Source: Nitrososphaerota archaeon (GTDB lineage Archaea > Thermoproteota > Nitrososphaeria > Nitrososphaerales > Gagatemarchaeaceae). Taken from it: 12,051 bases of DNA. Shown one piece after another: positions 1 through 6,209 of this stretch. How positions within the stretch are numbered: position 1 is the stretch's first letter; each line of letters opens with the position of its first letter. The position numbers and the translations under genes were made by a program. The stretch is from contig PLCG01000016.1 of the NCBI GenBank assembly GCA_003135575.1, positions 509 to 12,559 on the forward strand, given 5' to 3'. The notes under the pieces were generated by a model. It had not been told where the DNA came from, made no database searches, and saw only the letters and a list, made by a program, of their open reading frames with translations.

Positions 1-324
1 TGTTCTGGGTTTACGCTTTACTTCCGGACGACCGATCCGGGGAACGGGTCGAGCACCTGCACGGGAGGCTGCGTCACGGCCTGGCCGCTCTTCAACCTGG
101 GCAGCGGAGAGGTCTATCTCCCTCCGAGCCTGAGCGCGGGCAGCTTCGGGAATGCGACGAGGAGTGATGGGCTGAAGCAGATCACCTTCAACGGCTACCC
201 GCTCTACTTTTACGTGAAGGACACGGCGGCGGGGCAGGTAAACGGAGAGGGCAAGGGGAACTTCTACGCCTGCTGCAGCGTGGTCAGCGTCTCGACGACC
301 AGCACCGCCAACGCGGCGCCTTGA
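1..324 (+). CDS. Secreted repeat protein of PF03640 (Lipoprotein_15/COG4315) type, 3' fragment
   Basis: Frame 1 is open from the window edge to a TGA at 322-324, giving 107 residues without the N-terminus. The fragment shows the family signature in order: a TLYF...TTDPG stretch, a Cys pair around a TGGC motif followed by AWPLF, then RSDGLKQITFNGYPLYFYVKDTA, and GQVNGEGKG just before the end. This matches the PF03640 repeat, whose usual pattern is LY.F..D, C...WPP, kQ.TyNG.PLYyf..D and GD.nGqG. The function of the family is unknown; its members are exported lipoproteins or surface proteins. The tail departs from the usual WYvv ending and has a CC pair and a Ser/Thr/Ala-rich end. Signal peptide and upstream repeats would lie outside the window. 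The family call comes from recalled motifs, not a search. Confidence 0.8.
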   Translation, partial: CSGFTLYFRTTDPGNGSSTCTGGCVTAWPLFNLGSGEVYLPPSLSAGSFGNATRSDGLKQITFNGYPLYFYVKDTAAGQVNGEGKGNFYACCSVVSVSTTSTANAAP

Positions 325-517
325 GCCCGGGAAGCGGCACCATCGAGTTAGAATGTTTATGTGGGCGTTGGTCGCTCAGGACGTCGAGCAGTAGTCATAT
401 CTCGCCCGCCCAAATCGGCCCCCAAGAAGAAAAAGCCTCCATTCTAATTTTCGTCGCCGGCTTAATCCTCACCTAATCTAGCATTGGTGCTTTTATCCAA
501 TCTTCCGATACTTGCTC
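325..517. other. Intergenic region, no supported gene
   Basis: These 193 bases follow the PF03640 gene. Short open stretches occur on both strands, but none has a convincing start, length or composition. A pyrimidine-rich tract around 440-455 (ctccattctaattttcg) could act in transcription termination of the upstream gene, but there is no clear hairpin. An AT-rich TTTTATCC box lies at the downstream end (491-498). Confidence 0.5.
491..498 (+). promoter_or_regulatory. Possible TATA box for the 518 ORF
   Basis: TTTTATCC is centred about 24 bases before the ATG at 518, the spacing expected for a leaderless archaeal transcript. It is the only support for transcription here and is weak by itself. 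Confidence 0.3.
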
Positions 518-631
518 ATGCCGAAAGAGATTCCAAAGGAAATCCCGCCTGAGCTCTACGAGATTTACAACGATCCGATAGGAGTCGCGTGCTTCCTCCC
601 GCCGAGCAGATGCAGGAACTGCGACGATTGA
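518..631 (+). CDS. Small hypothetical ORF, possibly the front of a frameshifted gene
   Basis: ATG at 518 opens 37 codons ending in TGA at 629-631. The product begins MPKEIPKEIPPELYEIYNDP and ends with a Cys-containing LPPSRCRNCDD. I do not recognise it. A TATA-like box sits about 24 bases upstream. Near the end, frame 1 (from GTG at 589) becomes open and reads as plausible protein (LPPAEQMQELRRLTYAQ, then VILESRLTHLSRDV) up to TGA at 781-783. A one-base slip around 590-605 would join the two frames. The downstream part runs antisense to the doubtful C-terminal tail of the zincin-like gene. It may be a real short peptide, a decayed gene or chance. Confidence 0.25.
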   Translation: MPKEIPKEIPPELYEIYNDPIGVACFLPPSRCRNCDD

Positions 632-638
632 CCTATGC

Positions 639-1367
639 TCAAGTCATCCTTGAGTCTCGTCTTACCCATTTGTCTCGCGACGTCCCTCGCTTTTCGAAGC
701 TGGTGCACGCGGCGTTTCGCGTTGACCGCGGAGCTCCGGTCGGAGAGGCGCCCTGGCCCGCGCCCTTCTTTGGGGCCATGTGATACGTGACGGCGTAACC
801 GAGGGGAAGAACCTGAAAGGGCTTCGTGATCAGCCCCTGGTGGTCGAACCGGGCGCCTTTCTTTTGGAAGGACTCGAACCAGGCGGGATAGACAAAGTCT
901 GAAACGAGCACTCCGTCTATCCTGTATCCGTAGCTGTCGTCAGCGCAGGGGTCGCATACCTCGTAGGCGTGCCAGACGCTGATCTTTTTGGTGGTGCCCT
1001 TGGAGGCGACCAGGTTCGTGTCTGGGTCGGCGAGCAGCTCGAGCAATTCGTGGCTGAGCGCGCTCGTCCAGGCCTGAGCTACTTTCTTCGTGCTCTGGAC
1101 GAAAATCCTGCCGAAAGGGAGGCCCGACTTGGTAAGGAAATGGTTGCCCTCGCCACCAGCGTGTCGCGCGTAATCTAGGAAAGCTATCCACCAAGCGTCT
1201 GGATCCGGCTGGCGCTGCTTCCCCAGAAACTCAAGGGAGGCATCGATGCCCCACGCGGGCGCGAAATCCCGCTGAATCTGGGTTTGCACCGCGGGAATGG
1301 CCGCCTTGATCTCCGCGTCTTTCAGGAACCTGCTGTCATTTATGACCTGGATCCGCTCGCGTCTCAA
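639..1367 (-). CDS. Zincin-like HELLE protein of unknown function
   Basis: The product is 242 residues from a TTG start 30 bases after the cyclase stop on the same strand, so the two are probably co-transcribed. Residues 25-65 (AVQTQIQRDFAPAWG, then WWIAFLD) and 98-160 carry the conserved-looking core: SHELLELLADP at 105-115, with H106-E107-x2-E110; YEVCDPCADDSYGY at 135-148; IDGVLVSDFVYPAWF at 150-164. The HExxE-like motif followed by E136 and the Cys-rich CDPC is reminiscent of small zincin-type metalloprotease-like proteins found scattered in bacteria, phages and archaea. Zinc binding and peptidase activity are inferred only. No signal peptide is visible. The last 40 residues after YHMAPKK are rich in Gly, Ser, Arg and Thr, do not look like a folded domain, and overlap a possible gene on the other strand. 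The true start could differ, since no ATG is available nearby. Confidence 0.7.
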   Translation of the reverse strand: MRRERIQVINDSRFLKDAEIKAAIPAVQTQIQRDFAPAWGIDASLEFLGKQRQPDPDAWWIAFLDYARHAGGEGNHFLTKSGLPFGRIFVQSTKKVAQAWTSALSHELLELLADPDTNLVASKGTTKKISVWHAYEVCDPCADDSYGYRIDGVLVSDFVYPAWFESFQKKGARFDHQGLITKPFQVLPLGYAVTYHMAPKKGAGQGASPTGAPRSTRNAACTSFEKRGTSRDKWVRRDSRMT

Positions 1368-1397
1368 GTGCTGTTTCCAACGCCCGTCCCTAGATAA

Positions 1398-3332
1398 TCA
1401 TGGCGTTTGGATCCCGGCCCTCTCCAACAGCGCGTCAAATCGGGGGTCTGACCTCAGGTTGTCGTAAAGGGGTGAGACTATGTGATGCTTCAAAGAATCT
1501 GATCTCTCTTCGCATGCCCTTTCGAGCAGCGCCAAGGCTTCTTCGTCCTCGCCCAGGCCGAGATGGATGATCGCCAGGTTGGGAGCTGAGACCTTGCCCC
1601 CGACCGGCGCTTCGGCGAGTTCCTTGTAGATCTCCTTCGCTCTCCCCTTTTGTCCTGAGACCGCGCACGCATACCCGAGGACGGCCTTGTACTCCGGCTC
1701 GGCCGACTGCGATGTCGCCTTCTCAAGCTCTGCTATGGCTTGGTCCATCATCTTCCTTTGGATATGGATCTGTGCCAAGCTATAGTGCACGAGGGCGAAT
1801 TCTGGGTCGAGCTTCATCGCGCGCTGGCACTGCTCCATGGCGTCTTCATACCGGCGGGCAAAGTAGTACTCTTCAAAGAGGGTGCAGGCCATCACCGGAG
1901 AGAGGGGGTCGAGCTCCACGGCCCTCCTGGCAGCCTCGATGGCCTTTTCGAATCTCCCGCTGTGCCCAAGGTGCAAGGCGTACCACTGGTACGCCGAGGC
2001 GTAGCTCGGATTCAGCTCGATCGCCCTCAGGAACTCCCTCTCAGCGCCGGACCAGTCCCAGTCGACTTCGAGTGAACCGGCGAGCGCGGCGTGGGCCTCC
2101 GCCAGCGTGTCGTCGAGGTCGAGCGCCCTCTCGACGAGCGCTCGCGCCTTCGAGGTTGCCTCCTCTGAACTCATGAATCCCCTGCCCCCCATGATGCGGT
2201 AACAATCTGCCAGCCCCACGTGGGCGAGGGCGTGCTCCGGTGCCTCGCTTATTGCCCCCTCGAAGCACTCGATCGCGGCCTGGAGGCTCGCCTCGGTCCT
2301 CTTGTTCCAGTAGTAGCGTCCCTTGAAGTACAGCGTGTGCGCAGCGATGTTTGCAGCGGCCCTCCTGACGATTTGGTTCTTCTCCTTCGCCTTCATCTCC
2401 ACCTTCATCGCCTCCGCGACGTTGTCCGCTATCTCGCTCTGGATGACGAGGATGTCCTCGAGTTCCTTGTCGAACTTCTTGGTCCACAGATGCTCCTCGC
2501 TGACGCCGTCGATCAGCCGGACTGTGACTCGAATCTTGTTGCCTGATTTCCGGACGCTCCCGTCCAGAACTGCCTCCACGTTCAGCTCCCGCGCGATGTC
2601 GTAGATTCCCTTGCTCGTGCCAAGGTAGCGCAACACCGACGTCCGCGCGATCACGCCCAGATTCGCGATGTTGGAGAGCGTCGAGATCAGCTCGTCTGTC
2701 ATCCCGTCAGCAAGATATTCGTCATTCTTGTCAGGGCTTATGTTCGCCAGAGGGAGGACCGCTACGCGCTGCCTCCCGGGACGAGCAAGCCCTTTCGGTT
2801 CCTCCTCTTCCCACGGCATCACGACGCGATAGACCTCCACGGGAGTCTCGACGTTTTTCAACTCATACCTCCCGAGCCGCACGACCGGGAAACCGATCTT
2901 GCTTCTGACGTCGTCTGCCACGTTTTGGGAGACGCAGATGCCTCCTGGCCCGGCTAGGGGCTCCAATCGGGAAGCGATGTTGACGGCGTCTCCGTAGACA
3001 TCGTCCCCTTGGGACAAGACGTCTCCAAGATGGATCCCTATTCTGACGCGAATCGTGCGCTCATGAGGCAGGCCTCTGTTGCGATCGCTCAGGATACGCT
3101 GGATTGAAGTCGCGCAGCGGACTGCGTTCAGAGAACTCGAAAACTCGACGAGGAAGGCGTCGCCCATCGCGTTTATTTCGGTCCCTTCGTTCGCCTGGAA
3201 ATTCGAGCGAAGCAGTCGCCTGTGCTCCTCGAGGTCTTTGAGGGCTTGTTCTTCGCTCCTTTGCGTCAAGACGGAGTAGCCGACGATGTCGGTGAACATT
3301 ATCGCCGCGAGCCTCCGAGACGCCTTGCTCAT
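1398..3332 (-). CDS. Class III nucleotide cyclase with TolB-like domain and C-terminal TPR repeats
   Basis: This is a 644-residue cytoplasmic signalling protein. Residues 6-172 form a class III adenylate/guanylate cyclase domain: IMFTDIVGY with metal ligand D15, MGDAFLVEF with D58, and DDVYGDAVNIASRLE with N118 and R122 as transition-state residues. Residues 188-310 match the TolB/FlgO-like module common in such proteins (VAVLPLANISPDKNDEYLADG, then LDGSVRKSGNKIRVTVRLID). Residues 330-640 hold TPR repeats (for example AEREFLRAIELNPSYASAYQ and AIEAARRAVELDP) that would bind a partner. The usual substrate-selecting Lys four residues before D58 is Asn54, so ATP specificity is uncertain. I chose ATG 3332 over an upstream TTG at 3341 because the family normally begins a few residues before the RRLAAIMFTD segment. 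The zincin-like gene follows 30 bases downstream. Made by this enzyme, cAMP or a similar nucleotide would act in a pathway that cannot be read from this window. Confidence 0.93.
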   Translation of the reverse strand: MSKASRRLAAIMFTDIVGYSVLTQRSEEQALKDLEEHRRLLRSNFQANEGTEINAMGDAFLVEFSSSLNAVRCATSIQRILSDRNRGLPHERTIRVRIGIHLGDVLSQGDDVYGDAVNIASRLEPLAGPGGICVSQNVADDVRSKIGFPVVRLGRYELKNVETPVEVYRVVMPWEEEEPKGLARPGRQRVAVLPLANISPDKNDEYLADGMTDELISTLSNIANLGVIARTSVLRYLGTSKGIYDIARELNVEAVLDGSVRKSGNKIRVTVRLIDGVSEEHLWTKKFDKELEDILVIQSEIADNVAEAMKVEMKAKEKNQIVRRAAANIAAHTLYFKGRYYWNKRTEASLQAAIECFEGAISEAPEHALAHVGLADCYRIMGGRGFMSSEEATSKARALVERALDLDDTLAEAHAALAGSLEVDWDWSGAEREFLRAIELNPSYASAYQWYALHLGHSGRFEKAIEAARRAVELDPLSPVMACTLFEEYYFARRYEDAMEQCQRAMKLDPEFALVHYSLAQIHIQRKMMDQAIAELEKATSQSAEPEYKAVLGYACAVSGQKGRAKEIYKELAEAPVGGKVSAPNLAIIHLGLGEDEEALALLERACEERSDSLKHHIVSPLYDNLRSDPRFDALLERAGIQTP

Positions 3333-3372
3333 CTGGACCAAGCGAAGTGAAGCCCCCGGCTCATCAAGTCGA

Positions 3373-3388
3373 AGCCCATTGCTGGGCT
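3373..3388. promoter_or_regulatory. Palindrome in the cyclase promoter region
   Basis: AGCCCA-TTGC-TGGGCT is a perfect six-base inverted repeat. It lies between the TATA-like box (3395-3402, minus strand) and the start codon at 3332, overlapping the predicted transcription start near 3372. It could be an operator or a 5' leader hairpin; chance cannot be excluded. Confidence 0.35.
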
Positions 3389-3394
3389 CTCATT

Positions 3395-3402
3395 CTTTTA
3401 GA
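3395..3402 (-). promoter_or_regulatory. Possible TATA box of the cyclase operon
   Basis: On the minus strand this reads CTAAAAGA, within an AT-rich stretch in otherwise GC-rich sequence. A start about 26 bases downstream would give a leader of about 40 bases before ATG 3332. Confidence 0.35.
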
Positions 3403-3475
3403 TTGCGACGACTCCCAGCAGGGTCATTCAGGGTACGGGGTGACGCTCGTAGGCCAAGATTCCGGCCAGCCCGCC

Positions 3476-4021
3476 CTACTCGTGGTACTTTTTCTCGCCC
3501 GCCCGGATCGGTACCTTCAGCCAGTTCTCCGTAGGCGGGAGAGGACAGACGTAACCGTCGTTGTAGGCGCAGTAGGGGTCGTAGGCATAGTTGAAGTCGA
3601 CCAGGTAGACGTCGTCGTGCTGGACCTTCATGTCGAGGTATCGGCCGGAGCCGTAGCTCTCGTCTCCTGACGAGGCGTCCCTGAAGGGGATGAAGAGGCT
3701 CGGGTCCTCCCCCTCCGCGGACTGGTACGCCTGGACCCGCACGGGCTGGCCGTCGATCACGAGGTCGAAGCGCCCCTCCTTGTTGAAGAGCTGGCGCGTC
3801 CCCTTGGTCGTGGTCATCATGAGGCTCGACTCAGAGGTATACCTCAGGAGCTTCGTCTCGAACCGGAAGGCGGGGTCGGGCTCGAAGTACTTCAATCCCT
3901 GAAAGTCCTGCTGGCCTCCGTGGGAGAACGGGGAGTCATGGCTCTGCCTCATGAACTCGTCCTTCTGCGCCCTGAAATTCAGGAGGCCCCGCTTCCAGGT
4001 ATCGACTTCGTCTGGCTCCAT
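3476..4021 (-). CDS. DUF1684 family protein
   Basis: The product has 181 residues, close to the usual size of DUF1684 proteins (about 170-200 in the core). The family core is clear: FNKEGRFDLVIDGQPVRVQAY (79-99), FRDASSGDESYGSGRYLD (113-130), then DFNYAYDPYCAYNDGYVCP (142-160), LPPTENWL (161-168) and RAGEKKYHE at the end. The biochemical function of the family is unknown. No signal peptide is present. An upstream extension to 4087 is open, but I chose ATG 4021 because a TATA-like box at 4049-4058 predicts transcription from about 4026. This also gives a sensible N-terminus (MEPDEVDTWKRGLLNFRAQK). The gene is transcribed alone, divergent from the exported-protein cassette. Confidence 0.9.
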   Translation of the reverse strand: MEPDEVDTWKRGLLNFRAQKDEFMRQSHDSPFSHGGQQDFQGLKYFEPDPAFRFETKLLRYTSESSLMMTTTKGTRQLFNKEGRFDLVIDGQPVRVQAYQSAEGEDPSLFIPFRDASSGDESYGSGRYLDMKVQHDDVYLVDFNYAYDPYCAYNDGYVCPLPPTENWLKVPIRAGEKKYHE

Positions 4022-4048
4022 GTGATGCAGACGATTGTGGAAGCTCAA

Positions 4049-4058
4049 GAATAACTTT
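4049..4058 (-). promoter_or_regulatory. Possible TATA box of the DUF1684 gene
   Basis: The minus strand reads AAAGTTATTC, preceded by a purine-rich AAAGAA that could be the TFB-recognition element. Its centre is about 31 bases from ATG 4021, predicting a very short leader or none. Confidence 0.4.
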
Positions 4059-4213
4059 TCTTTGAGCCAGCTAGTGCGCAAAAGCAAGCTCGGCGATTGA
4101 TTTCCTGAGGGCCTGTAGGCGTTCTGGTATGCATTAGAAAAGACATGAGAACCATTATAGAACTATTCATGTGATCTAGCACGGCGGCGTTGCCATACTT
4201 TTCTTCGTGAGAG

Positions 4214-4221
4214 CTTAAGTA
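4214..4221 (+). promoter_or_regulatory. TATA box of the exported-protein cassette
   Basis: CTTAAGTA is centred about 30 bases before ATG 4247. It resembles the CTTAATAG boxes at 7106 and 10403. The predicted transcript starts a few bases before the ATG, so it would be essentially leaderless. Confidence 0.5.
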
Positions 4222-4246
4222 GAAAGCGCTTCCCATCGGCGGCCTG

Positions 4247-4945
4247 ATGCAAGCCTCATCCAGGACAAAGATCGCATTTGCCATTGCGGGAAGCGTCGTG
4301 ATTGGAATTCTGCTCGGTTCCACCGTATTCGCGGGCATGTTGTCTCGCACAGCTTCGGGGACCCAGAATCAGGCCCTGACCATATCAGGCACGGAGACGA
4401 TCAAGGTGATCGGGCCCGACGGGAAGGTAGTCTCTACGTGGCAAGGCCCCGACCCGTTGACGGTCTATGCTCGGAACGCGATAGCTAGCTGTGTGGGAGG
4501 AACGAACGGCGGTAATCTCTCTCCACTCAACTTCGGCTCTTGCTCAACCTGGATAACGCGTATGGGGATCTATGTCGACCATGGTAATGGCCAGACTTGC
4601 ACCATTACAAGTGGCTGCTCGCGGCTGGATTCCGCCGCGACGAACTTTCTTACTCCGGCGGGGTGCAATCCCTCGAGCGGGACACCTAACTTGTGCTCCG
4701 GTTGGAGCACAGTTGCCACATTCCTTCCCAACCTGTTTACCACGGTAAACTGCGGCACTTCATGTCACGTCCAAGCTGTCGTTGCGACCAACGACAATAG
4801 TTGGGCGTGGGATGAGTTGTGCACCCACACCTATGCAACAACTGATGCTTCCAACGGCGTGAATTGCACTCTTGGAGGCGGGGCGATCCCGCCCGTGTCT
4901 CCCGGAGACACGCTCGTGGTAACCATCGACTTCAGCGTCAACTAG
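4247..4945 (+). CDS. Exported Cys-rich protein with N-terminal membrane anchor, unknown function
   Basis: The product has 232 residues. Residues 9-30 form one hydrophobic segment after a short basic start (MQASSRTK), a signal anchor or uncleaved signal peptide. The exterior part has a Thr/Ser-rich linker, then IKVIGPDGKVVSTWQGPDPL (52-71), then a beta-rich region with ten cysteines at 82, 99, 118, 124, 140, 150, 169, 173, 192 and 207. The even number and their restriction to the exported part suggest disulfide bonds. The C-terminus (SPGDTLVVTIDFSVN) reads like a final beta strand, as in pilus-like or capsid-like subunits, but I recognise no family. ATG 4247 fits the TATA box at 4214. The next gene begins six bases after the stop, so the two are almost certainly co-transcribed and may work together at the cell surface. 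Confidence 0.85.
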   Translation: MQASSRTKIAFAIAGSVVIGILLGSTVFAGMLSRTASGTQNQALTISGTETIKVIGPDGKVVSTWQGPDPLTVYARNAIASCVGGTNGGNLSPLNFGSCSTWITRMGIYVDHGNGQTCTITSGCSRLDSAATNFLTPAGCNPSSGTPNLCSGWSTVATFLPNLFTTVNCGTSCHVQAVVATNDNSWAWDELCTHTYATTDASNGVNCTLGGGAIPPVSPGDTLVVTIDFSVN

Positions 4946-4951
4946 AATGGG

Positions 4952-6181
4952 TTGAGCGAATCGCACAGGCTTACGAAGCTTCGAGCGTCCGCAATCGTGA
5001 CCTCCGTAGCGTTCCTCCTCTTCCTCTCTGCCGCGACCTCTATCGTCCCTCCAGCCCATGCGGCGTCTTCGTCGGTCGTCCAGCAGGCCAGCGGCTCTTG
5101 TGTTTTACCGGGGTGCACCGCAATCTCGATTTCCCTCCGGACGGCGGTTGTGCCGGGAGATCTGCTCGTCGTGGGGATTGCCACCGACGGGAGCTCGCAG
5201 AACTCCGTCAGCGATAGCGTAGGCTCGACCTTCACGGAGGCGGTGTTGTCATGCAGTGGTGTTCTCACCACGGGCTTCTCCGGCGCGTGCGCCGACGTGT
5301 TCTATTCTGCTCCTCCGAGAGGCGGGACGGACACGGTCGCCGTGACACTGAGCTCATCCAGCCTGCGAGCAGGCGCGTACGTCTACGAGGTCTCGGGTGT
5401 GACCTCCTCCGGACTGGCGACGGCGAAGGGGACGGGTTCAGGCTCTGGCCAACTGGCATTCTCGACTTCCTCGTCGGTCCCGTTCTCGAGCGGGTCCTTC
5501 CTCTTGGGCGTCATCGATTTGTCGGGCTCAGTCACCAACTTCGCCGCGGGGGCTGGGTTCGCGGCTGACACATCGAATTCGCCTGTTGGAGCTTACGCGG
5601 AAGCCTCTACCGGGGCAGCTGTTTCATCGACGAACTTCCCTGCGGCCGGCTCAACGATTGACGCAAGGAGCTGGGCAGAGGCGGGGGTCGTGTTCGGCCC
5701 AGCGACAGGGCAGAAACTGACCGCCGCTTTGCGAGATGGTTTGGGGGTGACGGACCGCTCGGCGCTCCCTGTCGCCGCGGCCCTGAAGGACGCGGTGAAC
5801 GCGCACGACGTGCGGGAGGCTCCGATTTTGGCGTCGCTGGATGAAGTCGTCCATGCAGTGGACGAGCACGTATCACCTGTGAGCGCCTCTCTTGATGAAG
5901 CCATCAAATTCATTGACAGGTATGCTTCAGTCTCAGCTGCCTTGTCCGATGTCGTAGGCGTGGTCGATGAGTACACCACTCCGGTCATGGCATCCCTGTC
6001 AGACGCTGTGAGGGCAATCGACCATTACACCGCCCCCGTTGCTGCCGAACTGAAGGATGTAGTCGGAATAAACGACCATCTCAAGACTTCGGTCGGCGTC
6101 GTGCTAGTCACCGCGGGTGCGGGCCTTGCTGTCTTCGGAGGCGTCCTCGCAGTCCGAAGGGAAAGAAAACGGAGAAGATGA
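4952..6181 (+). CDS. Surface protein with signal peptide, beta domain, 18-residue repeat stalk and C-terminal anchor
   Basis: The product has 409 residues from a TTG start six bases after the upstream stop; the alternative GTG at codon 16 would shorten the signal peptide. Residues 11-37 are a signal peptide ending PPAHA before ASSS. Residues 38-250 are Ser/Gly/Thr/Val-rich and beta-like, with Cys at 50, 55, 101 and 113, and end in WAEAGVVFGP. Residues 259-383 hold seven tandem units of 18 residues (one of 17) with the pattern sLxDaVxxxDxyxxPVxA. Residues 381-401 form a transmembrane helix, and RRERKRRR ends the protein inside the cell. This is the classic layout of an archaeal wall-less or S-layer-associated surface protein on a stalk. 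Similar Leu-Ser-Asp-type repeats occur in archaeal surface proteins, but I cannot name a family. Its role is probably adhesion or envelope structure together with the upstream Cys-rich protein. Confidence 0.85.
   Translation: MSESHRLTKLRASAIVTSVAFLLFLSAATSIVPPAHAASSSVVQQASGSCVLPGCTAISISLRTAVVPGDLLVVGIATDGSSQNSVSDSVGSTFTEAVLSCSGVLTTGFSGACADVFYSAPPRGGTDTVAVTLSSSSLRAGAYVYEVSGVTSSGLATAKGTGSGSGQLAFSTSSSVPFSSGSFLLGVIDLSGSVTNFAAGAGFAADTSNSPVGAYAEASTGAAVSSTNFPAAGSTIDARSWAEAGVVFGPATGQKLTAALRDGLGVTDRSALPVAAALKDAVNAHDVREAPILASLDEVVHAVDEHVSPVSASLDEAIKFIDRYASVSAALSDVVGVVDEYTTPVMASLSDAVRAIDHYTAPVAAELKDVVGINDHLKTSVGVVLVTAGAGLAVFGGVLAVRRERKRRR
5726..6100 (+). repeat. Seven diverged 54-base coding repeats (18-residue units)
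   Basis: Units begin at residues 259, 277, 295, 313, 330, 348 and 366 of the surface protein. Examples are SLDEVVHAVDEHVSPVSA, ALSDVVGVVDEYTTPVMA and SLSDAVRAIDHYTAPVAA. The fourth unit lacks one residue, the usual Pro before Val. DNA identity between units is low, so the repeats are old and held by selection on the protein rather than by recent duplication. Confidence 0.8.
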
Positions 6182-6209
6182 CAAGACAGGAACCGGAAGG
6201 ACTCGTTCG

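Noticed and set aside
1712..2176. Plus-strand ORF of 154 codons inside the cyclase gene
   Set aside because: The product is extremely rich in Arg, Ser and Pro, typical of an antisense frame in GC-rich coding DNA; the TPR-encoding strand is clearly the real one.
2041..2487. Minus-strand alternative frame of 148 codons inside the cyclase gene
   Set aside because: Gly/Arg-rich composition and full overlap with the well-supported TolB-like/TPR coding frame.
4045..4350. Minus-strand ORF of 101 codons across the divergent promoter region
   Set aside because: It overlaps the start of the exported-protein gene and both promoters, and its composition is not protein-like.
5593..5988. Minus-strand ORF of 131 codons opposite the repeat stalk
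   Set aside because: Its apparent repeats simply mirror the coding repeats of the plus-strand surface protein.
5726..6100. CRISPR-like array
   Set aside because: The periodicity is in the protein at 54 bases without spacers, and the DNA units are diverged.
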